This document shows, one piece after another, positions 55,901 through 63,968 of a stretch of 64,000 bases of DNA. Where the stretch lies: assembly GCA_965261725.1 (NCBI GenBank), contig CBDHDU010000008.1:62001-126000 (forward strand), given 5' to 3'. The position numbers and the translations under genes were made by a program. The notes beneath the pieces were generated by a model. The model had not been told where the DNA came from. It made no database searches and saw only the letters and a list, made by a program, of their open reading frames with translations. The stretch is from CANDOC01 sp965261725 (GTDB lineage: Bacteria; Pseudomonadota; Gammaproteobacteria; Pseudomonadales; Endozoicomonadaceae). Each line of letters starts with the position of its first letter. Within the stretch, counting starts at the first letter, position 1.

Positions 55901-56347
55901 CGAGGCATTATCAGTCCAGACTGGCGGTCGGCAGGTGCGGCACCTGGCGATATGGTTTTCCAGCTCAGTCGTTGCAATCTGCTCCCCGCAGCCAACCGGA
56001 CAAGGCCACAGCAGAGTGTTAAGCAGGCGGGCCGTGTTCAGTTTGCGGGAGAACTGAGATCGTCTGGCATGACAGTCGGGACATTTTGTTATGCTAGAGC
56101 CCGGCTCTTCGAGGTGGGCATCACACAGGCTATAGCCGCATTTACGGCACCGGGCAACCTGTGTTTCGATTAAACCCTGACACATATAACAGTACAGGTT
56201 CCTGCACCTGTCAGGCAGTTCGGTCGTTAACGAGTATGACTGCCCGTCAATAAAGACATCACGGGTTACCTTCAAGACTGCACAGAGGCATGAACCTGAC
56301 AGCAATAATATTGTAAACGACAAAATACATGTGCAGAGTTTACTCAT
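52997..56347 (-). CDS. multidomain effector-like protein: RING/TRAF-type fingers, kinase-like domain, C2H2 array
   Basis: 1116 residues with a signal peptide (MSKLCTCILSFTILLLSGSC). Residues 53-92 hold an eight-ligand RING-like set (C53, C56, C67, C70, C75, H78, C89, C92); 115-143 resemble a TRAF-type finger (CPVGCGEQI to HIARC). A low-complexity linker follows. Residues 365-520 look like a kinase fold: Lys in DYILKLAR, Glu in RFEQEL, catalytic-loop-like LLGDRHGGNIGFNE, DFG-like MLDLDP. From 710 there are three diverged C2H2 fingers (CGQCQREF, CSQCGKHY, CRECGNTL) and eleven repeats of the family, with the same basic tail. The three diverged fingers suggest this is the ancestral form of the short genes. 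Function is inferred: a secreted host-directed protein. Confidence 0.85.
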   Translation of the reverse strand: MSKLCTCILSFTILLLSGSCLCAVLKVTRDVFIDGQSYSLTTELPDRCRNLYCYMCQGLIETQVARCRKCGYSLCDAHLEEPGSSITKCPDCHARRSQFSRKLNTARLLNTLLWPCPVGCGEQIATTELENHIARCRTCRPPVWTDNASLMTHLPGITASDVCSHVGEPGPSRLFTASVVEALTDHRPPAKKQCLSAKQAGQQLARCTHKPPRPTTSEACHDSADSGYHSTVDADPLPINADMDATVPASLSNDTLIPPAIEDWLFSSLPWGMANNSPQTKPSAPTATASAPGLAALRLQTEAPPDDLSALFPPLTPASRQALIDNSPVMNKLWALAQKQQNPLSDNRQLQTFCQQFDAGQQRYLFHGNRSLVIRFPGDPDYILKLARSIKHIPRFEQELTLYRAIQQPGYKQLAFHTCPLLLAFRWGDKPVMAMSAVDFIADRQLEAMGSATLFERLDFALTWVWRFAEIYQLFLQHGILLGDRHGGNIGFNENRLPEASGLGGAVLRLPVMLDLDPYWQKKESGQALLYLPLPVWTAVAMDLLERAFCPGPVTGERIGVINRIRALTTPVTRREQLDDDTTGGLRSLLPENIPYWQAQALPHDETQLVSESGQWLPELFSVDSQFDRVPRPVSEWIRLLEQETARVLGILQQWQAASDFSLMATCSQQADSMDIDDAEGGENGEISSPPAAPPGNPLIRLRRLGARLQCGQCQREFYIPAKLQAHLKQHQHGELEACSQCGKHYRHQQLQQHMALIHSGPQICRECGNTLPNKQALANHNQIHHSGERTCTQCQPPVTLNSAKALANHNRSHHSGERTCTWCQPPVTLNSAQALANHNHSHHSGERTCTRCQPPVTLNSAKALANHNKSHHSGERTCTRCQPPVTLNSAKALASHNRSHHSGERTCTRCQPPVTLNSAQALANHNKSHHSGERTCTRCQPPVTLNSAQALADHNKSHHSGERTCTRCQPPVTLNSAKALANHNQSHHSGERTCTRCQPPVTLKSAQALVTHNRSHHSGERTCTRCQPPVTLNSAQALATHNKSHHSGERTCTRCQPPVTLKSAQALATHNKSHHSGERTCTRCQPPVTLNSAQALANHKFRKHRKRKRLAEEDD

Positions 56348-56424
56348 TTGCAGATTGTTGTTGTATCTGGTGAGGTATCATGGTTGTTTGACAGAAATCT
56401 TCAGCGTAGATCAAACGACAGTTT

Positions 56425-56476
56425 TTAGCCTGACGTTTAGTGCAATCAAAAAGTTGCCGCGCAGCGGCCTACGTTC
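56425..56476. promoter_or_regulatory. conserved block with hairpin shared by all zinc-finger units
   Basis: The stretch from agcctgacgtttagtgcaat to gttgccgcgcagcggcctac and gttc lies upstream of every zinc-finger gene in the window (also near 35000, 37720, 39980, 42240, 44580, 51475, 58605, 60950 and 62870) and here upstream of the large gene, whose nearer upstream sequence differs. It contains the imperfect palindrome ccgcgcagcgg and ends at the tetranucleotide next to transposase ends. It may be a transposition end or a promoter element. Confidence 0.6.
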
Positions 56477-57090
56477 AAACGCTTCCCTGAGCAGGTTGAT
56501 CACGCCGTAACGCCACGCGGGCATGATGGCGTTTTTGGTGAAGTAGACTGACTTCCATTGCTGGTTTCCGTCGTATAATCCGCCACGGGTCACAGAGAGG
56601 TGAATATGAACATTCCAGTTCAGCTTTCGGCCAAAGGTATGCAGTGCCGTGAAAATGCCAGGTGTCACGCCTTTTTTCCCGGCAAAGGCCTGCAGGCTTT
56701 TTGCCGCCAGTGGGCTCAGTTTACCCAGTAAGGTGCGGTTGATTCTGAACAGCTCCCAGAGTGCATCAGGCATCGTAAAAGTGATGTGTTGCCACTCAGT
56801 ATCCGGCAACAGCGCTTTCTGGTCAGCAATCCACTGATCGGTCAGTTTTTTGCCGCAGGTATTACACAACCGGACTTTACAGCAAAGCAGATCTTTTTGG
56901 TGTGAGAGCATTCATGGTTGCTTCATACAAAGCTGGCATACCCCATGATCACCCGCCCGCAGGCCAGTACTTTGCTGATCGCATCAACCACAGCAGGGCG
57001 TATCGTATCGGCGTTGCGCTGGTAATAACGCCACTATAACTGATCGCGTAGCAGTAATTGTTTTAGTTTGGACGGCGGTCGGCTGGTCAT
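56477..57090 (-). pseudogene. IS91-family transposase fragment, copy H
   Basis: N-terminal half with the shared breakpoint, but more decayed: a one-base loss near 56884 shifts the frame in the zinc-binding region, and the TGG Trp codon near residue 19 is a TAG stop (57030 region). It starts the second tandem array. Confidence 0.9.
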
Positions 57091-57165
57091 ACGGCCTCAT
57101 CAATACAGTCGCACGGATGATAACGAATGCAGCCGGTGAAGGGGATGGCATCCTGAGGTTGTTTT

Positions 57166-58476
57166 TCAGTCGTCCTCCTCTGCCAGTCTTTTGCGTTTAC
57201 GGTGTTTTCTGAATTTGTGATTGGCCAGCGCCTGAGCACTGTTGAGGGTCACCGGGGGCTGACACTGGGTACAGGTGCGTTCCCCGCTGTGGTGACTTTG
57301 GTTGTGATTGGCCAGCGCCTTCGCACTGTTGAGGGTCACCGGGGGCTGACACTGGGTACAGGTGCGTTCCCCGCTGTGGTGACTTTGGTTGTGATTGGCC
57401 AGCGCCTGAGCACTTTTGAGGGGCACCGGGGGCTGACACCGGGTACAGGTGCGTTCCCCGCTGTGGTGACTTTTGTTGTGATCGGCCAGCGCCTTCGCAC
57501 TGTTGAGGGTCACCGGGGGCTGACACCGGGTACAGGTGCGTTCCCCGCTGTGGTGACTTTGGTTGTGATTGGCCAGCGCCTTCGCACTGTTGAGGGTCAC
57601 CGGGGGCTGACACCGGGTACAGGTGCGTTCCCCGCTGTGGTGACTTTTGTTGTGATCGGCCAGCGCCTGAGCACTGTTGAGGGTCACCGGGGGCTGACAC
57701 TGGGTACAGGTGCGTTCCCCGCTGTGGTGACTGCGGTTGTGAGAGGCCAGCGCCTGAGCACTGTTGAGGGTCACCGGGGGCTGGCACCGGGTACAGGTGC
57801 GTTCCCCGCTGTGGTGACTTTGGTTGTGATTGGCCAGCGCCTTCGCACTGTTGAGGGTCACCGGGGGCTGACACCGGGTACAGGTGCGTTCCCCGCTGTG
57901 GTGACTTTGGTTGTGAGTGGCCAGCGCCTGAGCACTGTTGAGGGTCACCGGGGGCTGACACCGGGTACAGGTGCGTTCCCCGCTGTGGTGACTGCGGTTG
58001 TGAGAGGCCAGCGCCTGAGCACTGTTGAGGGTCACCGGGGGCTGACACCGGGTACAGGTGCGTTCCCCGCTGTGGGAGGCGCTTATATGGCTAGCTAATG
58101 ATGCAGCTGTTTTGTAATACTTTTGGCACAGGGAACACTGAAAAGGTTTCTCGCCGGATTCAACCGTTTGAAAAACTGAAGGTGAAGGCGGATCTTGAGG
58201 TGATACTGTGAATTCGGTATCCGAACTGTTTGTTTCTTTTTCATCGTCGTCTGGCGGTTCTTGTTTAATGCAAGATGTACATTGTTTTAGCCATTGATCA
58301 ATTTCAGGCAACACAGGAAAGTCATCAGTCACCTTTACAATTACAACCTCCGAATTGTCATCGAGTCGTATTTTCTTGATTTGTGGTTGGGATGATCCGG
58401 GTTCTGAGCTATTGTCTGCTTCATTTTCACCGGCCCCGGATGAAGGAATAAAAGCGCTTGCAAACAAAGCTATCAA
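57166..58476 (-). CDS. C2H2 zinc-finger array protein 7 (10 repeats)
   Basis: 436 residues, same plan. Repeat 8 has VPLKSAQ. The poly-A tract here is A10 followed by T, different from all other copies, and again places the upstream ATG (58580) out of frame. Confidence 0.85.
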   Translation of the reverse strand: MIALFASAFIPSSGAGENEADNSSEPGSSQPQIKKIRLDDNSEVVIVKVTDDFPVLPEIDQWLKQCTSCIKQEPPDDDEKETNSSDTEFTVSPQDPPSPSVFQTVESGEKPFQCSLCQKYYKTAASLASHISASHSGERTCTRCQPPVTLNSAQALASHNRSHHSGERTCTRCQPPVTLNSAQALATHNQSHHSGERTCTRCQPPVTLNSAKALANHNQSHHSGERTCTRCQPPVTLNSAQALASHNRSHHSGERTCTQCQPPVTLNSAQALADHNKSHHSGERTCTRCQPPVTLNSAKALANHNQSHHSGERTCTRCQPPVTLNSAKALADHNKSHHSGERTCTRCQPPVPLKSAQALANHNQSHHSGERTCTQCQPPVTLNSAKALANHNQSHHSGERTCTQCQPPVTLNSAQALANHKFRKHRKRKRLAEEDD

Positions 58477-58649
58477 GCTTGAAAGGAAGGCACTTTTTAT
58501 TTTTTTTTTGACCAGTTTCTTTGAATGGAGAAGAAAGTCATATGACGCTGACGGGCTACCTGAGAAAGAGCTTTTATCATAGGTCAGACAATAGGTTTGA
58601 GCCTGACGTTTAGTGCAATCAAAAAGTTGCCGCGCAGCGGCCTACGTTC

Positions 58650-59262
58650 ACGCTTCCCTGAGCAGGTTGATCACGCCGTAACGCCACGCGGGCATGATGG
58701 CGTTTTTGGTGAAGTAGACTGACTTCCATTGCTGGTTTCCGTCGTATAATCCGCCACGGGTCACAGAGAGGTGAATATGAACATTCCAGTTCAGCTTTCG
58801 GCCAAAGGTATGCAGTGCCGTGAAAATGCTAGGTGTCACGCCTTTTTTCCCGGCAAAGGCCTGCAGGCTTTTTGCCGCCAGTGGGCTCAGTTTACCCAGT
58901 AAGGTGCGGTTGATTCTGAACAGCTCCCAGAGTGCATCAGGCATCGTAAAGGTGATGTGTTGCCACTCAGTATCCGGCAACAGCGCTTTCTGGTCAGCAA
59001 TCCACTGATCGGTCAGTTTTTTGCCGCAGGTATTACACAACCGGGCTTTACAGCCAAAGCAGATCTTTTTGGTGTGAGAGCATTCATGGTTGCTGCATAC
59101 AAAGCTGGCATACCCCATGATCACCCGCCCGCAGGCCAGTACTTTGCTGATCGCATCAACCACAGCAGGGCGTATCGTATCGGCGTTGCGCTGGTAATAA
59201 CGCCACCATAACTGATCGCGTAGCAGTAATTGTTTTAGTTTGGACGGCGGTCGGCTGGTCAT
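58650..59262 (-). pseudogene. IS91-family transposase fragment, copy I
   Basis: N-terminal half, open to the shared breakpoint at acgcttccctg. One substitution (GVTPSIF for GVTPGIF) distinguishes it. Confidence 0.92.
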
Positions 59263-59337
59263 ACGGCCTCATCAATACAGTCGCACGGATGATAACGAAT
59301 GCAGCCGGTGAAGGGGATGGCATCCTGAGGTTGTTTT

Positions 59338-60822
59338 TCAGTCGTCCTCCTCTGCCAGTCTTTTGCGTTTACGGTGTTTTCTGAATTTGTGAGAGGCCAG
59401 CGCCTGAGCACTTTTGAGGGTCACCGGGGGCTGACACTGGGTACAGGTGCGTTCCCCGCTGTGGTGACTTTGGTTGTGAGTGGCCAGCGCCTTCGCACTG
59501 TTGAGGGTCACCGGGGGCTGACACCGGGTACAGGTGCGTTCCCCGCTGTGGTGACTTTGGTTGTGAGTGGCCAGCGCCTGAGCACTGTTGAGGGTCACCG
59601 GGGGCTGACACTGGGTACAGGTGCGTTCCCCGCTGTGGTGACTTTGGTTGTGAGAGGCCAGCGCCTGAGCACTGTTGAGGGTCACCGGGGGCTGACACCG
59701 GGTACAGGTGCGTTCCCCGCTGTGGTGACTGCGGTTGTGATTGGCCAGCGCCTTCGCACTGTTGAGGGTCACCGGGGGCTGACACCGGGTACAGGTGCGT
59801 TCCCCGCTGTGGTGACTTTGGTTGTGAGAGGCCAGCGCCTGAGCACTGTTGAGGGTCACCGGGGGCTGACACCGGGTACAGGTGCGTTCCCCGCTGTGGT
59901 GACTGCGGTTGTGAGAGGCCAGCGCCTGAGCACTGTTGAGGGTCACCGGGGGCTGACACCGGGTACAGGTGCGTTCCCCGCTGTGGTGACTTTTGTTGTG
60001 AGTGGCCAGCGCCTGAGCACTGTTGAGGGTCACCGGGGGCTGACACCGGGTACAGGTGCGTTCCCCACTGTGGTGACTGCGGTTGTGATTGGCCAGCGCC
60101 TTCGCACTGTTGAGGGTCACCGGGGGCTGACACCGGGTACAGGTGCGTTCCCCGCTGTGGTGACTGCGGTTGTGAGAGGTCAGCGCCTGAGCACTTTTGA
60201 GGGTCACCGGGGGCTGACACTGGGTACAGGTGCGTTCCCCGCTGTGGTGACTTTTGTTGTGAGAGGCCAGCGCCTGAGCACTGTTGAGGGTCACCGGGGG
60301 CTGACACTGGGTACAGGTGCGTTCCCCGCTGTGGTGACTTTGGTTGTGATTGGCCAGCGCCTTCGCACTGTTGAGGGTCACCGGGGGCTGACACCGGGTA
60401 CAGGTGCGTTCCCCGCTGTGGGAGGCGCTTATATGGCTAGCTAATGATGCAGCTGTTTTGTAATACTTTTGGCACAGGGAACACTGAAAAGGTTTCTCGC
60501 CGGATTCAACCGTTTGAAAAACTGAAGGTGAAGGCGGATCTTGAGGTGATACTGTGAATTCGGTATCCGAACTGTTTGTTTCTTTTTCATCGTCGTCTGG
60601 CGGTTCTTGTTTAATGCAAGATGTACATTGTTTTAGCCATTGATCAATTTCAGGCAACACAGCAAAGTCATCAGTCACCTTTACAATTACAACCTCCGAA
60701 TTGTCATCGAGTCGTATTTTCTTGATTTGTGGTTGGGATGATCCGGGTTCTGAGCTATTGTCTGCTTCATTTTCACCGGCCCCGGATGAAGGAATAAAAG
60801 CGCTTGCAAACAAAGCTATCAA
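59338..60822 (-). CDS. C2H2 zinc-finger array protein 8 (12 repeats)
   Basis: 494 residues with twelve repeats. Repeat 3 combines CTQC, LKSAQ and ALTSH, and the final repeat has ALASHKF where most have ALANHKF. The upstream ATG (60926) is out of frame (A8 G). Confidence 0.85.
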   Translation of the reverse strand: MIALFASAFIPSSGAGENEADNSSEPGSSQPQIKKIRLDDNSEVVIVKVTDDFAVLPEIDQWLKQCTSCIKQEPPDDDEKETNSSDTEFTVSPQDPPSPSVFQTVESGEKPFQCSLCQKYYKTAASLASHISASHSGERTCTRCQPPVTLNSAKALANHNQSHHSGERTCTQCQPPVTLNSAQALASHNKSHHSGERTCTQCQPPVTLKSAQALTSHNRSHHSGERTCTRCQPPVTLNSAKALANHNRSHHSGERTCTRCQPPVTLNSAQALATHNKSHHSGERTCTRCQPPVTLNSAQALASHNRSHHSGERTCTRCQPPVTLNSAQALASHNQSHHSGERTCTRCQPPVTLNSAKALANHNRSHHSGERTCTRCQPPVTLNSAQALASHNQSHHSGERTCTQCQPPVTLNSAQALATHNQSHHSGERTCTRCQPPVTLNSAKALATHNQSHHSGERTCTQCQPPVTLKSAQALASHKFRKHRKRKRLAEEDD

Positions 60823-60995
60823 GCTTGAAAGGAAGGCACTTTTTATCTTTTTTTTGACCAGTTTCTTTGAGTGGAGAAGAAAGTCATATGACGCTGACGG
60901 GCTACCTGAGAAAGAGCTTTTATCATAGGTCAGACAATAGGTTTGAGCCTGACGTTTAGTGCAATCAAAAAGTTGCCGCGCAGCGGCCTACGTTC

Positions 60996-61795
60996 AAACG
61001 CTTCCCTGAGCAGGTTGATCACGCCGTAACGCCACGCGGGCATGATGGCGTTTTTGGTGAAGTAGACTGACTTCCATTGCTGGTTTCCGTCGTATAATCC
61101 GCCACGGGTCACAGACAGGGCGAAAGTACGGGGTGTACTTTAGTGCAAATAAATGTGAACTGACGGATAATAGCTCCACAATTTATTGTATTTTTATCGC
61201 TATATCTGCATTACGATAGTCGTAATTATGACTTTGTGTTCTAAAAACCGGTTAGTGTGGAACTATGGTCAGCGCGGTGCTTTCGCCCTGGGGTCACAGA
61301 GAGGTGAATATGAACATTCCAGTTCAGCTTTCGGCCAAAGGTATGCAGTGCCGTGAAAATGCCAGGTGTCACGCCTTTTTTCCCGGCAAAGGCCTGCAGG
61401 CTTTTTGCCGCCAGTGGGCTCAGTTTACCCAGTAAGGTGCGGTTGATTCTGAACAGCTCCCAGAGTGCATCAGGCATCGTAAAGGTGATGTGTTGCCACT
61501 CAGTATCCGGCAACAGCGCTTTCTGGTCAGCAATCCACTGATCGGTCAGTTTTTTGCCGCAGGTATTACACAACCGGGCTTTACAGCCAAAGCAGATCTT
61601 TTTGGTGTGAGAGCATTCATGGTTGCTGCATACAAAGCTGGCATACCCCATGATCACCCGCCCGCAGGCCAGTACTTTGCTGATCGCATCAACCACAGCA
61701 GGGCGTATCGTATCGGCGTTGCGCTGGTAATAACGCCACCATAACTGATCGCGTAGCAGTAATTGTTTTAGTTTGGACGGCGGTCGGCTGGTCAT
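60996..61795 (-). pseudogene. IS91-family transposase fragment, copy J, with MITE
   Basis: N-terminal half with the shared breakpoint, further interrupted by the 175-bp MITE at 61116-61290 just after the HIHLSVT region. Confidence 0.92.
61116..61290. mobile_element. 175-bp MITE, copy 2
   Basis: Same element as 18947-19121 in the opposite orientation, starting cagggcgaaagtac and ending gtgctttcgccctg. The perfect 10-bp duplication gggtcacaga flanks it (61106-61115 and 61291-61300), and the uninterrupted target sequence is visible in the sister transposase copies. Confidence 0.95.
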
Positions 61796-61870
61796 ACGGC
61801 CTCATCAATACAGTCGCACGGATGATAACGAATGCAGCCGGTGAAGGGGATGGCATCCTGAGGTTGTTTT

Positions 61871-62848
61871 TCAGTCGTCCTCCTCTGCCAGTCTTTTGCG
61901 TTTACGGTGTTTTCTGAATTTGTGATTGGCCAGCGCCTTCGCACTGTTGAGGGTCACCGGGGGCTGACACTGGGTACAGGTGCGTTCCCCGCTGTGGTGA
62001 ATTTTGTTGTGAGAGGCCAGCGCCTGAGCACTGTTGAGGGTCACCGGGGGCTGACACCGGGTACAGGTGCGTTCCCCGCTGTGGTGACTGCGGTTGTGAT
62101 TGGCCAGCGCCTTCGCACTGTTGAGGGTCGCCGGGGGCTGACACCGGGTACAGGTGCGTTCCCCGCTGTGGTGACTTTTGTTGTGATCGGCCAGCGCCTG
62201 AGCACTGTTGAGGGTCACCGGGGGCTGACACCGGGTACAGGTGCGTTCCCCGCTGTGGTGACTTTTGTTGTGATCGGCCAGCGCCTGAGCACTGTTGAGG
62301 GTCACCGGGGGCTGACACCGGGTACAGGTGCGTTCCCCGCTGTGGGAGGCGCGTATATGGCTAGCTAATGATGCAGCTGTTTTGTAATACTTTTGGCACA
62401 GGGAACACTGAAAAGGTTTCTCGCCGGATTCAACCGTTTGAAAAACTGAAGGTGAAGGCGGATCTTGTGGTGATACTGTGAATTCGGTATCCGAACTGTT
62501 TGTTTCTTTTTCATCGTCGTCTGGCGGTTCTTGTTTAATGCAAGATGTACATTGTTTTAGCCATTGACCAATTTCAGGCAACACAGGAAAGTCATCAGTC
62601 ACCTTTACAATTACAACCTCCGAATTGTCATCGAGTCGTATTTTCTTGATTTGTGGTTGGGATGATCCGGGTTCTGAGCTATTGTCTGCTTCATTTTCAC
62701 CGGCCCCGGATGAAGGAATAAAAGCGCTTGCAAACAAAGCTATCAAGCTTGAAAGGAAGGCACTTTTTATTTTTTTTGACCAGTTTCTTTGAATGGAGAA
62801 GAAAGTCATATGACGCTGACGGGCTACCTGAGAAAGAGCTTTTATCAT
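61871..62848 (-). CDS. C2H2 zinc-finger array protein 9 (5 repeats, complete N-terminus)
   Basis: 325 residues from an ATG at 62848. This is the only copy with both an intact array and the signal sequence in frame: MIKALSQVARQRHMTFFSIQ, WSKKIKSAFLSSLIALFASA, FIPSSGAGE. The tract is A8 followed by T, which keeps the frame. The array has five repeats, including one with PATLNSAK and one ending HNKIHH. It is the best candidate for a directly expressed short form. Confidence 0.88.
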   Translation of the reverse strand: MIKALSQVARQRHMTFFSIQRNWSKKIKSAFLSSLIALFASAFIPSSGAGENEADNSSEPGSSQPQIKKIRLDDNSEVVIVKVTDDFPVLPEIGQWLKQCTSCIKQEPPDDDEKETNSSDTEFTVSPQDPPSPSVFQTVESGEKPFQCSLCQKYYKTAASLASHIRASHSGERTCTRCQPPVTLNSAQALADHNKSHHSGERTCTRCQPPVTLNSAQALADHNKSHHSGERTCTRCQPPATLNSAKALANHNRSHHSGERTCTRCQPPVTLNSAQALASHNKIHHSGERTCTQCQPPVTLNSAKALANHKFRKHRKRKRLAEEDD

Positions 62849-63035
62849 AGGTCAGACAATAGGTTTGAGCCTGACGTTTAGTGCAATCAAAAAGTTGCCG
62901 CGCAGCGGCCTACGTTCATTCATGGATTTAAGAAACTTGAATTTGCTTATCTGTGGTAGAGATGTATGAATGTTAGGTGTAGCTGAAAAATAAAATCAGA
63001 AAACAACAAATAGAAAAACAGGGAGTGTTCAGGGT

Positions 63036-63737
63036 ATGGCTGTCATTCATCTGGTGCGACATGGGCAGGCATCGTTTGGTCAGGATGATTATGACCAGTT
63101 ATCTGATCTGGGAAGAACTCAGGCGGTATTGCTGGGTGAATGGCTTCGCAAAATAAAACGCCGCCCCTCGAAGATTGTTACCGGTTCTCTTAAACGCCAA
63201 GAACAAACACGGGACGCGTTACTGGATGGCTTTCAGGCAATCAGTATCGAGCAGTCATATGATGATGCCTTTAATGAAATTGATCATATTGCCATCATCT
63301 ATGCTCATCGCCCTGATCTGAAGGAGCCGGGTGCCATGCAGCAATGGCTGGCAGAGCATACACAGCCAATACCAGCCTATTTCGAATTGTTTACCGAGGC
63401 CATGAAGCGTTGGGTTAAATATGGAGACAACCGTGACGAATACCGTGAAAGCTGGCCTGAATTTAAGCAACGGAGCATAAATGCCTTGAACCGGGTAGCG
63501 AGTGACTTAAAGCCTGATGATGAGGCTGTCGTAGTGACCTCTGGTGGCCCAATCGCCATGATTGCTTTGCAGTTAATGAATATGCAGGATGCGGATTTTT
63601 CATTACTAAACCGTCAGGTTATCAATACTTCCGTAACTTCTGTGACTTGTGGTGAAGAGCGCAGAGCCATCCACCGGTTTAATAATTATGCACACCTTGA
63701 AGTTGTTGCTGATCCGGATGTAATCACCGCGATTTAA
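63036..63737 (+). CDS. histidine phosphatase superfamily protein
   Basis: 233 residues of the phosphoglycerate mutase-like/SixA superfamily. The catalytic phospho-His lies in IHLVRHGQASFG at the N-terminus, then LSDLGRTQAVLLGEWL and TGSLKRQEQTRDAL with the second Arg, and a late catalytic His is expected but appears replaced by VVVTSGGPIAMIAL, as in some members. A Shine-Dalgarno-like gggagtg precedes the ATG. The substrate is unknown. The gene marks the return to ordinary chromosome after the zinc-finger block. Confidence 0.88.
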   Translation: MAVIHLVRHGQASFGQDDYDQLSDLGRTQAVLLGEWLRKIKRRPSKIVTGSLKRQEQTRDALLDGFQAISIEQSYDDAFNEIDHIAIIYAHRPDLKEPGAMQQWLAEHTQPIPAYFELFTEAMKRWVKYGDNRDEYRESWPEFKQRSINALNRVASDLKPDDEAVVVTSGGPIAMIALQLMNMQDADFSLLNRQVINTSVTSVTCGEERRAIHRFNNYAHLEVVADPDVITAI

Positions 63738-63779
63738 CCAAAGTGACATGAAGGCATAATTTGAGCGGGTTACTACACT

Positions 63780-63968
63780 TTAATAAGTAGCAAGATATTT
63801 TGTTGTTCTTGAGATCTTCAGGCCGCCAGGGACAGGCTTATGTACAGAATCTGGAACAGGTTCAAATTCTCCCGCTCCAAGCTTGCTGGTGTGTCTGTTC
63901 AGTGTTTCAGGTTGCTGAGGGCTATAGAGTTTCCGGTGATCCCCGGCCTGCATTACCTGCTTTACCAT
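63780..63968 (-). CDS. small hypothetical protein
   Basis: A 62-residue open frame (MVKQVMQAGDHRKLYSPQQP to RTTKYLATY) with a stop codon shortly upstream. I recognise no family. It is hydrophilic, with no signal or membrane segment. The rest of 63738-64000 shows nothing I can identify. It could be a chance frame. Confidence 0.3.
   Translation of the reverse strand: MVKQVMQAGDHRKLYSPQQPETLNRHTSKLGAGEFEPVPDSVHKPVPGGLKISRTTKYLATY

Larger units (their letters stand above)
56477..62917. repeat. second tandem array of three [transposase fragment + zinc-finger gene] units
   Basis: Units begin at 56477, 58650 and 60996 and end at the ctacgttc block at 62917. They have the same structure and breakpoints as the array at 37768-44631, but different repeat numbers and combinations, and one unit carries a MITE. 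Confidence 0.88.
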
